From the NCBI RefSeq assembly GCF_030718995.1, contig NZ_CP132204.1, positions 3,968,001 through 4,032,000 on the forward strand: a stretch of DNA of 64,000 nt, given 5' to 3'. Every line of letters starts with the position of its first letter. Position 1 is the first letter of the stretch. The position numbers and the translations under genes were made by a program. The DNA comes from Arthrobacter oryzae (GTDB lineage Bacteria; Actinomycetota; Actinomycetes; Actinomycetales; Micrococcaceae). The notes beneath the pieces were generated by a model that saw only the letters and a list, made by a program, of their open reading frames with translations, ran no database searches and had not been told where the DNA came from. Shown piece after piece: positions 38,480 through 46,954 of the stretch.

Positions 38480-41407
38480 GTGCCTAAAGCCGTAGCTGAA
38501 GAACCAGCCGTTGATGCCCGCTCCGCCGTCGTACCCCTAAACCAAGGAAAACCGGCGCGTCCTGACCTTTCCCGCCTCGTGGTGAAAGGGGCGCGCGAGC
38601 ACAACCTGCGAAACGTGGACCTGGACCTGCCGCGGGACTCGATGATCGTTTTCACCGGGCTGTCCGGATCCGGCAAGTCATCCCTGGCGTTCGACACGAT
38701 CTTCGCCGAGGGCCAGCGCCGCTACGTTGAGTCGCTCTCCGCATACGCCCGGCAGTTCCTGGGGCAAGTGGACAAACCGGACGTCGACTTCATCGAAGGG
38801 CTGTCCCCGGCGGTCTCCATCGACCAGAAATCCACCAGCAAGAACCCGCGTTCCACAGTTGGCACAATCACCGAGATCTACGACTACATGCGCCTGCTCT
38901 GGGCCCGTGTGGGGCGCCCGCACTGCCCCATCTGCGGCGAGCAGGTGGCCAAGCAGACGCCGCAGCAGATCGTCGACCAGTTGCTGGAACTTCCCGAGGG
39001 CACCCGCTTCCAGGTGCTGGCACCCGTGGTCCGCGGGCGGAAGGGCGAATTCGTCGATCTGTTCAAGGAACTCACGGCCAAGGGCTACTCCCGGGCCCGG
39101 GTGGACAGCGAACTGATCCAGCTCAGCGACCCTCCCAAGCTGGGAAAGCAGTTCAAGCACACCATCGAAGTGGTAGTGGACCGGCTAGTGGTCAAGGACG
39201 GCATCCGCCAGCGCCTGACCGACTCCGTGGAAACCGCGCTGGGTCTGGCCGAGGGCCGGGTTCTGGCGGAATTCGTGGACCTCGAAGCAGACGATCCGGA
39301 ACGGGTCCGGGCGTTCTCCGAGCACCTCGCCTGCCCCAACGAGCACCCCCTCGCCATCGACGAAATCGAACCCCGCTCGTTTTCCTTCAACAATCCCTTC
39401 GGTGCGTGCTCGGCGTGCAGCGGCATCGGCACCAAGCTCGAAGTTGATGAGGAACTCATCATTCCGAACGCCGAACTTTCCCTGGGCGAGGGCGCCATCG
39501 CCCCCTGGTCCCTGGGCACGGCCACCAGCGAGTACTGGAACCGGCTGCTGTCCGGGCTGGCCAAGGAGCTCGACTTCTCCATGAAGACGCCGTGGCAGAA
39601 GCTCCCCGAGGACATCCGGCAGACCGTCCTGCACGGCAAGGACCACAAAGTCGTGGTGCAGTACCGCAACCGCTTCGGCCGGGAGCGCAAGTACAGCACC
39701 GGCTTCGAGGGTGTCATCCAGTACGTGCACCGCAAACACCTGGAAACGGATTCCGATTCCGCCCGGGACCGGTACGAAGAGTACATGCGGCAGATCCCCT
39801 GCCCTGCCTGCAACGGCGCCCGCCTGAACCCGGCCTCGCTTTCGGTGCTGATCAACGGCAAATCCATTGCCGAGGTCGCCGCCATGCCCATGCGTGAATG
39901 TGCGCACTTCCTGGACTCCCTGGTGCTGACCGGCCGCGAAGCCCAGATCGCGCACCAGGTCCTGAAGGAAATCCAGGCGCGCCTGACCTTCCTCCTGGAC
40001 GTGGGGCTCGAGTACCTGAACCTGGAGCGCCCCTCCGGCACCTTGTCCGGCGGCGAGGCCCAGCGGATCCGCCTGGCAACCCAGATCGGTTCCGGCCTGG
40101 TGGGCGTTCTCTACGTCCTCGACGAGCCGTCCATCGGCCTGCACCAGCGCGACAACCGCCGCCTGATCGAGACCCTCACCCGCCTGCGCGACCTCGGCAA
40201 CACCCTCATCGTGGTGGAGCACGATGAAGACACCATCCAGGAAGCGGACTGGGTTGTCGACATCGGACCCGGCGCCGGAGAACACGGCGGCCAGGTGGTG
40301 CACTCCGGCTCGTACAAGGAACTCCTGGAGAACACGGAATCGCTCACCGGCGACTACCTCTCCGGCCGCAAGAAGATCGACATTCCCAAGAAGCGGCGCA
40401 AATACGACAAGAAGCGTGAGCTGAAAGTCATCGGGGCCAGGGAGAACAACCTCGTCAACGTGGATGCCGCGTTCCCGCTGGGCCTGTTGACGGCCGTGAC
40501 AGGGGTGAGCGGCTCCGGCAAGTCCACCCTGGTCAACGAAATCCTTTACAAGGTGCTCGCCAACAAGCTCAACGGCGCCAAGCAGGTGGCCGGACGGCAC
40601 AAGTCAGTGCAGGGCCTTGAGCACCTGGACAAGGTGGTACACGTCGACCAGAGCCCCATCGGCCGGACACCGCGTTCCAACCCCGCCACGTACACGGGTG
40701 TGTTCGACAACATCCGGAAGCTCTTCGCCGAGACCACGGAAGCCAAGGTCCGCGGCTACCAGCCCGGGCGGTTCTCGTTCAATGTGAAGGGCGGCCGCTG
40801 CGAGGCCTGCTCCGGCGACGGCACGCTGAAGATCGAAATGAACTTCCTGCCTGACGTCTACGTGCCGTGCGAAGTCTGCCACGGCGCACGGTACAACCGG
40901 GAAACCCTGGAAGTCCACTACAAGGGCAAGACCATCGCCGACGTCCTGGACATGCCGATCGAGGAGGGCGCGGAATTCTTTGCCGCCTTCACGCCGATCG
41001 CCCGGCACCTCCGCACGCTGGTCGACGTCGGACTCGGTTACGTGCGGCTGGGACAGCCGGCCACTACGCTGTCCGGCGGTGAAGCGCAGCGCGTCAAGCT
41101 GGCTGCGGAACTCCAGAAGCGTTCCAACGGCCGGAGCATCTACGTCCTGGACGAGCCCACCACAGGGCTGCACTTCGAGGACATCCGCAAGCTGCTGATG
41201 GTCCTCCAGGGGCTGGTGGACAAGGGCAATACCGTGATCACCATCGAACACAACCTCGACGTCATCAAGAGTGCGGACTGGATCGTGGACCTGGGACCCG
41301 ACGGCGGCTCGGGCGGTGGCCAGATCATCGCGACCGGCACCCCCGAACAGGTCGCAAAGTCCACCACGAGCTACACGGCCTCGTTCCTGGCTGAAATCCT
41401 GGGCTAG
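38480..41407 (+). CDS. uvrA: Excinuclease ABC subunit A
   Basis: This 975-residue damage-sensing ATPase of nucleotide excision repair dimerises and loads UvrB. Two ABC ATPase modules are visible. The first has Walker A GLSGSGKSSL, with its signature around LSGGEAQRIRLATQIG and Walker B VLDEPSIGLH. The second has GVSGSGKSTL, LSGGEAQRVKLAAELQ and VLDEPTTGLH. Zinc-binding Cys pairs appear in CPICGEQ, CPACNGAR and, in the C-terminal finger, CEACSGDG with CEVCHGARY. The 30-residue N-terminal extension before RPDLSRLVVKGAREHNL is common in actinobacteria. The start is a leaderless-type GTG behind an SOS-like box. Confidence 0.97.
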   Translation: MPKAVAEEPAVDARSAVVPLNQGKPARPDLSRLVVKGAREHNLRNVDLDLPRDSMIVFTGLSGSGKSSLAFDTIFAEGQRRYVESLSAYARQFLGQVDKPDVDFIEGLSPAVSIDQKSTSKNPRSTVGTITEIYDYMRLLWARVGRPHCPICGEQVAKQTPQQIVDQLLELPEGTRFQVLAPVVRGRKGEFVDLFKELTAKGYSRARVDSELIQLSDPPKLGKQFKHTIEVVVDRLVVKDGIRQRLTDSVETALGLAEGRVLAEFVDLEADDPERVRAFSEHLACPNEHPLAIDEIEPRSFSFNNPFGACSACSGIGTKLEVDEELIIPNAELSLGEGAIAPWSLGTATSEYWNRLLSGLAKELDFSMKTPWQKLPEDIRQTVLHGKDHKVVVQYRNRFGRERKYSTGFEGVIQYVHRKHLETDSDSARDRYEEYMRQIPCPACNGARLNPASLSVLINGKSIAEVAAMPMRECAHFLDSLVLTGREAQIAHQVLKEIQARLTFLLDVGLEYLNLERPSGTLSGGEAQRIRLATQIGSGLVGVLYVLDEPSIGLHQRDNRRLIETLTRLRDLGNTLIVVEHDEDTIQEADWVVDIGPGAGEHGGQVVHSGSYKELLENTESLTGDYLSGRKKIDIPKKRRKYDKKRELKVIGARENNLVNVDAAFPLGLLTAVTGVSGSGKSTLVNEILYKVLANKLNGAKQVAGRHKSVQGLEHLDKVVHVDQSPIGRTPRSNPATYTGVFDNIRKLFAETTEAKVRGYQPGRFSFNVKGGRCEACSGDGTLKIEMNFLPDVYVPCEVCHGARYNRETLEVHYKGKTIADVLDMPIEEGAEFFAAFTPIARHLRTLVDVGLGYVRLGQPATTLSGGEAQRVKLAAELQKRSNGRSIYVLDEPTTGLHFEDIRKLLMVLQGLVDKGNTVITIEHNLDVIKSADWIVDLGPDGGSGGGQIIATGTPEQVAKSTTSYTASFLAEILG

Positions 41408-41420
41408 CCGGCCACTGCGC

Positions 41421-41491
41421 CGAATGGCTGGAGCGTGCTGATCCGGCGGGTAGAAGTATTCCCGCCGGGGAATGCGAGTTTCAGCCATTCG
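41421..41491. repeat. Nested inverted repeats between uvrA and the HAD gene
   Basis: Outer arms CGAATGGCTG (41421-41430) and CAGCCATTCG (41482-41491) enclose inner arms CCGGCGGG (41443-41450) and CCCGCCGG (41461-41468). All arms are perfect. No T-tract is present. It could end uvrA transcription or be a palindromic repeat element. Confidence 0.75.
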
Positions 41492-41514
41492 CGCACTCAT
41501 GAGAAACTAGCCCG

Positions 41515-42231
41515 GTGACCCTTTCAACAGTGCCCGTGATCTTCGACCTGGACGGCACTCTTGTCGATCCGGCAGGCGGGATTACGGGCGGAATCTCCGC
41601 GGCCCTTACCCAACTCGGCATCAGGGTTCCCGCCCAGGCCCAACTGGACGCCATGATCGGTCCGAAACTCAGCGACTCCCTCCTCAACGTCGCCGGGGTT
41701 CCGCAGGAGCAGCTGGCCGAGGTCATCCGCCTGTACCGGGCCTACTACCTGGAAACCGGCATCGCGCAGAGCCGCCTGTATCCGGGCATCCCCGGCCTCA
41801 TCGAGGAATATGCCGCGTCCGGCCGTCCCATTGCAGTGGCCACGCAGAAGCCCGAAGGTCTGGCACGGATTGTGCTTGAACACCACGGCATCGCGTCCTC
41901 GTTCCATTTCATCCGCGGTTCGGCAGCCGATGAAGCTGCCCACGCCACGGCCCCGCGCGGCAAAACCGAGATTGTTGCCGCAGCCCTGTCCGACCTCCGC
42001 ACACAGCACGCCGTCATGGTGGGCGACCGTGCGCAGGACGTCGCCGGTGCCCTGGCCAACGGCCTTGACTGCATCGGCGTGAGCTGGGGGTTCGCGCCCG
42101 ACGGTGAGCTGCAGGAGGCGGGCGCCGTGGCGATCGTGCACTCCACCACCGACCTCGCCGCCACCGTTAACAGCATGGACGCACTGCGTGCCGCAGCACT
42201 GGGCGGGGTGAACAACGATGGCGTTGTTTGA
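41515..42231 (+). CDS. HAD-family phosphatase (phosphoglycolate phosphatase-like)
   Basis: This 238-residue haloacid dehalogenase superfamily enzyme has motif I FDLDGTLVD (D11 nucleophile, D13), an alpha-helical cap, motif II in VATQK, and motif III/IV in MVGDRAQDVAGALANGL. It matches the Gph/PpaX type that dephosphorylates 2-phosphoglycolate or pyrophosphate; the exact substrate is not decided by sequence. The GTG at 41515 begins MTLSTVPVI. Its 3' end overlaps the acyltransferase gene by 14 bp, so they are cotranslated. Confidence 0.87.
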   Translation: MTLSTVPVIFDLDGTLVDPAGGITGGISAALTQLGIRVPAQAQLDAMIGPKLSDSLLNVAGVPQEQLAEVIRLYRAYYLETGIAQSRLYPGIPGLIEEYAASGRPIAVATQKPEGLARIVLEHHGIASSFHFIRGSAADEAAHATAPRGKTEIVAAALSDLRTQHAVMVGDRAQDVAGALANGLDCIGVSWGFAPDGELQEAGAVAIVHSTTDLAATVNSMDALRAAALGGVNNDGVV

Positions 42232-42886
42232 TGCGATCCGCTGGACCACGCGCACGCTGATCTCCGGAACGTGCCGGCCCACCGTCATCGGGCTGGAGAA
42301 CGTTCCCAAGGAGGGGCCCTTTATTGTCGCGCCGAACCACCTGTCCTTTCTGGACAGCGTGATTGTGCAGGCCCTCATGCCCCGGCCGGTGGCCTTCTTC
42401 GCCAAGGCCGAATACTTCACCACCGGAGGCGTCAAGGGGAAGGTCATGAAGTCCTTCTTCGAATCCGTCGGCTCCATTCCCGTGGAACGCGGCGAACAGG
42501 CCGCCAGCGTGGCGGCGCTCAAAACCCTCCTGGACATCCTCGAATCCGGAAAAGGCATCGGCATCTACCCGGAGGGCACCCGGTCCCGGGACGGCATCCT
42601 GTACCGCGGACGCACCGGTGTCGGCTGGCTCGCCCTGACCACGGGTGCACCCGTCATTCCCGTCGGCCTCATCGGAACCGAGCACCTCCAGCCGGCAGGC
42701 CAGAACGGCGTGAAGCCGCAGCACTTCACCATGAAGGTCGGCGAGCCGCTGTACTTCGAAAAGACCGGGCCCGACCACTCGCTGCCGGCACGCCGCCAGG
42801 TCACCGACCGCATAATGGACGCCATCGCCGAGCTCAGCGGCCAGGAGCGCTCCACCAGTTACAACCAGAGCAAGGTTGCGGAGTAG
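42218..42886 (+). CDS. plsC: 1-acyl-sn-glycerol-3-phosphate acyltransferase (PlsC family)
   Basis: This 222-residue membrane-associated acyltransferase makes phosphatidic acid from lysophosphatidic acid. The family blocks are clear: NHLSFLD (the NHx4D catalytic motif, about residues 42-48), SVGSIPVERG, YPEGTRSRDG (substrate phosphate binding) and GAPVIPVGLIGTE. The start lies inside the end of the phosphatase gene. Paralogues acting on other lysophospholipids exist, so the substrate is likely but not certain. Confidence 0.9.
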   Translation: MALFDAIRWTTRTLISGTCRPTVIGLENVPKEGPFIVAPNHLSFLDSVIVQALMPRPVAFFAKAEYFTTGGVKGKVMKSFFESVGSIPVERGEQAASVAALKTLLDILESGKGIGIYPEGTRSRDGILYRGRTGVGWLALTTGAPVIPVGLIGTEHLQPAGQNGVKPQHFTMKVGEPLYFEKTGPDHSLPARRQVTDRIMDAIAELSGQERSTSYNQSKVAE

Positions 42887-42912
42887 CGTCGGGGGCACCC
42901 GTGCATCCTCAG

Positions 42913-42918
42913 TAGACT
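42913..42918 (+). promoter_or_regulatory. Leaderless-type -10 (TAGACT) of uvrC
   Basis: TAGACT, a 6-nt spacer, then the GTG at 42925. No Shine-Dalgarno sequence precedes the start. Confidence 0.55.
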
Positions 42919-42924
42919 TGATTC

Positions 42925-44934
42925 GTGGCAAATCCAGCTAGTTACCGACCCCAAACGGGTGAGATTCCAACCAACCCGGGCGTGTACCGCTTCCGGGATC
43001 CGCACGGCCGCGTCATCTATGTCGGCAAGGCCAAAAGCCTTCGCTCCCGCCTGAATTCATACTTCGCCAATCCGGGCGGCCTGCTTCCCAAGACCTACGC
43101 GATGGTCCACGCGGCCAGCAGCGTGGAGTGGACCGTCGTCGGAAGTGAACTGGAATCGCTCCAGCTGGAATACACCTGGATCAAGGAATTCAAGCCCCGG
43201 TTCAACGTGGTTTTCCGGGACGACAAGACCTACCCGTACCTCGCCGTCACCATGGGGGAGAAGCTGCCCCGTGTGCAGGTGCTCCGCGGAGAACGCCGCA
43301 AGGGCACCCGCTACTTCGGCCCGTACACGGCAGGGGCCATCCGCGAAACGATGGATACGCTGCTGCGCGTTTTTCCTGTCCGCAGCTGCAGTCCCGGCGT
43401 CCTGAAGCGGGCGCAGGCCAGCGGCCGGCCGTGCCTGCTCGGCTACATCGACAAATGTTCAGCACCGTGTGTGGGCCGCGTGACGCCGGAGGAGCACAGG
43501 GCACTGGCGGAAGACTTCTGCTCATTCATGGGCGGTGAGGCCAAGCGCTTCATCGGACGCCTGGAAAAGGACATGGCCGCTGCGGTCGCCGAACTCGACT
43601 ACGAGCGGGCCGCGCGTGTCCGCGACGACATCATTGCCCTCCGGAAGGTTTTCGAACGCAACGCCGTGGTCCTGTCGGAGGACACCGACGCCGATATCTT
43701 CGCACTGCATGAGGACGAACTGGAGGCAGCCGTCCAGGTGTTCCATGTCCGGGGCGGCCGCGTCCGCGGCCAGCGCGGCTGGGTAGTGGAGAAAGTCGAG
43801 GACTCCACCACGCCGGACCTGGTGGAGCACCTGCTCCAGCAGGTCTACGGCGAGGAAGGCGAAACGCAGGGGCGGATGCCGCGGGAGGTCCTGGTTCCCG
43901 AAGAGCCGAGCAACGCGGCCGAACTCGCTCAGTGGCTTGCCGGCCTGCGGGGTGCAAAAGTGGACATCCGCGTCCCGCGCCGCGGCGACAAGGCAGCCCT
44001 CATGTCCACGGTGCGGGAAAATGCCGAGCACGCCCTGAAACTGCACAAGTCACGCCGCGCCGGAGACCTGACGAACCGGTCGCTGGCATTGCAGGAACTC
44101 CAGGAGGCCCTGGACCTGCCCGTCGCGCTGCTCCGCATCGAATGCTTTGATATCTCGCACGTGCAGGGGACCAACGTGGTGGCGTCCATGGTGGTGGTGG
44201 AAGACGGCCTTCCCAAGAAATCCGACTACCGCAAGTTCTCGATCACCGGCGCCGCAGCCGCGGACGACACTGCGGCCATGCATGATGTCCTCACGCGCCG
44301 CTTCCGGAACTACCTCCAGGAGCAGTCGGACCACGCCGAAGCCGCCAGGCTTCCCGGGCACCAGGCAGCGCTGGAGGCCATGGCGACCGCTTCCGTGCAG
44401 GACACCACCACACCCGCACCGCGCGCCAAGTTCGCCTACCCGCCCAACCTCGTGGTGGTGGACGGCGGCAAGCCCCAGGTCAACGCCGCGGCACGTGCCC
44501 TGGCGGAGCTCGGCATCGACGACGTCTACGTGGTTGGACTTGCCAAGCGCCTTGAGGAGGTATGGCTGCCGGACAGCGACTTCCCGGTAATCCTGCCGCG
44601 GACCTCCGAGGGCCTCTACCTGCTTCAGCGGATCCGCGATGAAGCCCACCGTTTCGCTATTACCTTCCACCGCCAGAAGCGCGGCAAGGCCATGACGGTG
44701 TCCGCCCTGGACAGTGTTCCCGGCCTGGGAGAGGCCAAGCGCAAAGCCCTGCTCGCCCAGTTCGGCTCGGTCAAGAGCATCCGGACAGCCAGCGCTGCGG
44801 AACTTGCCACCGCCAAGGGCATCGGGCCTTCGCTGGCGGACGCCATCGTCAGCCATTTCAGTAACGCCGCCGCATCCCCGGACCCTGAATCGCCGGCCAT
44901 CAACATGACGACCGGCGAAATCATTGAAACTTAG
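42925..44934 (+). CDS. uvrC: Excinuclease ABC subunit C
   Basis: This 669-residue dual endonuclease makes both incisions in nucleotide excision repair. The N-terminal GIY-YIG domain includes NPGVYRFRDPHGRVIYVGKA (residues 17-36). A CxC region (RPCLLGYIDKCSAPC) and the UVR motif MAAAVAELDYERAARVRDDI bind UvrB. The RNase H-like endonuclease domain (RIECFDISHVQGTNVVASMVV and VVVDGGKPQVNAA) carries the 5' incision site. The C-terminal tandem helix-hairpin-helix domain (SVPGLGEAKRKALLAQFGS) follows. The gene heads the common actinobacterial block uvrC-rapZ-yvcK-whiA. Confidence 0.97.
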   Translation: MANPASYRPQTGEIPTNPGVYRFRDPHGRVIYVGKAKSLRSRLNSYFANPGGLLPKTYAMVHAASSVEWTVVGSELESLQLEYTWIKEFKPRFNVVFRDDKTYPYLAVTMGEKLPRVQVLRGERRKGTRYFGPYTAGAIRETMDTLLRVFPVRSCSPGVLKRAQASGRPCLLGYIDKCSAPCVGRVTPEEHRALAEDFCSFMGGEAKRFIGRLEKDMAAAVAELDYERAARVRDDIIALRKVFERNAVVLSEDTDADIFALHEDELEAAVQVFHVRGGRVRGQRGWVVEKVEDSTTPDLVEHLLQQVYGEEGETQGRMPREVLVPEEPSNAAELAQWLAGLRGAKVDIRVPRRGDKAALMSTVRENAEHALKLHKSRRAGDLTNRSLALQELQEALDLPVALLRIECFDISHVQGTNVVASMVVVEDGLPKKSDYRKFSITGAAAADDTAAMHDVLTRRFRNYLQEQSDHAEAARLPGHQAALEAMATASVQDTTTPAPRAKFAYPPNLVVVDGGKPQVNAAARALAELGIDDVYVVGLAKRLEEVWLPDSDFPVILPRTSEGLYLLQRIRDEAHRFAITFHRQKRGKAMTVSALDSVPGLGEAKRKALLAQFGSVKSIRTASAAELATAKGIGPSLADAIVSHFSNAAASPDPESPAINMTTGEIIET

Positions 44935-45002
44935 CTAGGGTAAGGACCTGAAGCGGAACGCGCGGTTGCGTCGAATTACACAGCAGGAATGGGGCATTAC
45001 TC

Positions 45003-45926
45003 ATGGCAGAGTCAACGGCAGGATCCGACGCGGAACAGGACGGCATGACGCCGGTCAGGCCCGTTGAAGCGGAACTGCTTGTGGTGACGGGTATGTCCGG
45101 GGCAGGGCGCAGCACCGCTGCGGATGCACTCGAGGACCATGGCTGGTATGTCGTCGAGAACCTTCCGCCGCAAATGCTCGGCACCCTCGCCGAACTGGTC
45201 TCCCACGCCCCGCAGTCCATTCCCAAGCTCGCTGTGGTGGTGGACGTACGAAGCAAGGCCCTCTTCACCGACATCCGGGCAGCCCTTAAAACACTTGAGG
45301 CGAGCGGTGTAACGTTCCGGGTCCTGTTCCTTGACGCCAACGACGACGTCCTGGTTCGCCGCTTCGAGCAGGGCCGCCGCCCGCACCCCCTGCAGGGAGG
45401 CGGGCGGATCCTCGACGGCATCGCCGCGGAACGGGACCTGCTGCATGAACTTCGGGATTCCGCGGACATCGTGCTGGATACCTCCGAATTCAATGTCCAC
45501 GCCCTCGCCACTGCCATCACGGAACTTTTCAGCGACACCGGCCCCGTGGCCCTGCGGCTGAACGTCATGAGCTTCGGCTTCAAGTACGGGCTGCCCGTGG
45601 ACGCCAATTTTGTGGTGGACGCCCGCTTCATCCCCAACCCCCACTGGATCCCGCAGCTCCGCCCCCACACGGGCCTGGACAAGGACGTCAGCGATTACGT
45701 TCTGGAGGCTGAAGGCGTCAAGAGCTTCGTGGACCGCTACGTGCTGGCCATCGAGCCGGTTCTGGATGGCTACCGCCGGGAGAACAAGCATTACGCCACC
45801 ATCGCCGTGGGCTGCACGGGCGGAAAGCACCGTTCGGTGGCCGTCGCCATGGAGTTGTCCAAGAAGCTCGCGCAATATCCGCGTGTCACAGTGACCACCA
45901 CCCACCGGGACCTGGGCCGCGAGTAA
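45003..45926 (+). CDS. rapZ: RNase adapter RapZ / YvcJ nucleotide-binding protein
   Basis: This is a 307-residue P-loop NTPase of the RapZ/YvcJ family. The N-terminal P-loop is TGMSGAGRSTAADALEDHGW, followed by VVENLPPQML. The C-terminal domain has the conserved SFGFKYGLPVDANFVVDARFIPNP and the GCTGGKHRSV motif that binds a sugar-phosphate ligand. In enterics RapZ guides decay of the GlmZ small RNA. In Gram-positives the role is less clear but linked to UDP-GlcNAc sensing. Its TAA overlaps the ATG of yvcK (TAATG), so the two are coupled. Confidence 0.95.
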   Translation: MAESTAGSDAEQDGMTPVRPVEAELLVVTGMSGAGRSTAADALEDHGWYVVENLPPQMLGTLAELVSHAPQSIPKLAVVVDVRSKALFTDIRAALKTLEASGVTFRVLFLDANDDVLVRRFEQGRRPHPLQGGGRILDGIAAERDLLHELRDSADIVLDTSEFNVHALATAITELFSDTGPVALRLNVMSFGFKYGLPVDANFVVDARFIPNPHWIPQLRPHTGLDKDVSDYVLEAEGVKSFVDRYVLAIEPVLDGYRRENKHYATIAVGCTGGKHRSVAVAMELSKKLAQYPRVTVTTTHRDLGRE

Positions 45927-46945
45927 TGGGACTGCTTACCGGGCCGCTGCCCATGGTTCCGCCGGCCGGCGGCGCCGGCGGCGGGCAGCTGGACAAGGGT
46001 CCGTCCGTCGTCGCCCTCGGCGGAGGGCACGGACTGTCCGCCTCGCTGTCCGCCCTTCGGCTGCTCACCTCCGACCTGACGGCCATCGTCACCGTAGCGG
46101 ACGACGGCGGGTCCTCCGGCCGCCTGCGCGAGGAGTACGGCGTCCTCCCGCCCGGCGACCTGCGGATGGCGCTCACGGCACTCTGTGACGACACTGACTG
46201 GGGCAGGACCTGGCGGGACGTCATGCAACACCGCTTCCACCCCGGTGGCGGCCGCGGCGGCTCCCTTGACGACCACGCGATGGGCAACCTGCTGATCGTC
46301 ACCCTCTGGGAACTGCTGGGCGACACGGTCGGAGGCCTCAAATGGGCCGGCGCACTGCTGGGTGCCCGCGGACAGGTCCTGCCCATGTCCAGCGTGCCAC
46401 TGACGATCGAAGGGGATGTCCGGGTGCCGGGTCCTGACGGGTCGTACACGCTGGAGACGGTGACAGGGCAGGCCAAGTGCGCAGTGGCGGGCTCGCTGGA
46501 GAGCGTGCGGCTCCTGCCGGAGTCGGCGCACGCCTGCGTGGAAGCCCTGACTGCCATCGAGCTGGCCGACTGGGTCATCCTCGGCCCGGGGTCCTGGTAC
46601 ACGTCCGTGCTGCCGCACCTGCTGCTGCCCGAGATGCGCCAGGCGCTCTCCGATACGCCGGCCAAGCGGTGCCTCACCATGAACCTGGCCACGGACACCA
46701 AGGAAACCTCCGGGATGTCCGCCGCCGACCACCTGCACGTGCTGCGGAGCTATGCGCCCGACTTCAGCATCGACGTCGTGCTGGCGGACCCGGTCTCCGT
46801 GCCGGACGTCGAAGAGTTCAAGCGGGCAGCGGGGATGCTCGGTGCCGAGGTGGTGTTGGGTAAAGTAGGGGCGTCGAGCCGCCGACCGATCCACGACCCC
46901 CTGCGTCTGGCAACGGCGTACCACGATATTTTCGGGAACAGTTAG
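45926..46945 (+). CDS. yvcK: YvcK-family gluconeogenesis factor (CuvA)
   Basis: This 339-residue protein is a member of the YvcK/CofD-like family, which binds UDP-sugars and supports cell-wall synthesis and growth on gluconeogenic carbon. The N-terminal glycine-rich motif VVALGGGHGLSASLSALRLL is followed by VADDGGSSGRLREEYG, DDHAMGNLLIVTLWELLG and LGPGSWYTSVLPHLLLPEMR. The mycobacterial homologue is CuvA. It lies in the conserved rapZ-yvcK-whiA operon. Confidence 0.95.
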   Translation: MGLLTGPLPMVPPAGGAGGGQLDKGPSVVALGGGHGLSASLSALRLLTSDLTAIVTVADDGGSSGRLREEYGVLPPGDLRMALTALCDDTDWGRTWRDVMQHRFHPGGGRGGSLDDHAMGNLLIVTLWELLGDTVGGLKWAGALLGARGQVLPMSSVPLTIEGDVRVPGPDGSYTLETVTGQAKCAVAGSLESVRLLPESAHACVEALTAIELADWVILGPGSWYTSVLPHLLLPEMRQALSDTPAKRCLTMNLATDTKETSGMSAADHLHVLRSYAPDFSIDVVLADPVSVPDVEEFKRAAGMLGAEVVLGKVGASSRRPIHDPLRLATAYHDIFGNS

Positions 46946-46954
46946 GAAGGTGCC

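Noticed and set aside
39185..40600. 471-codon open frame antisense to uvrA
   Set aside because: Its translation has no domain, and it mirrors the strongly conserved uvrA coding sequence.
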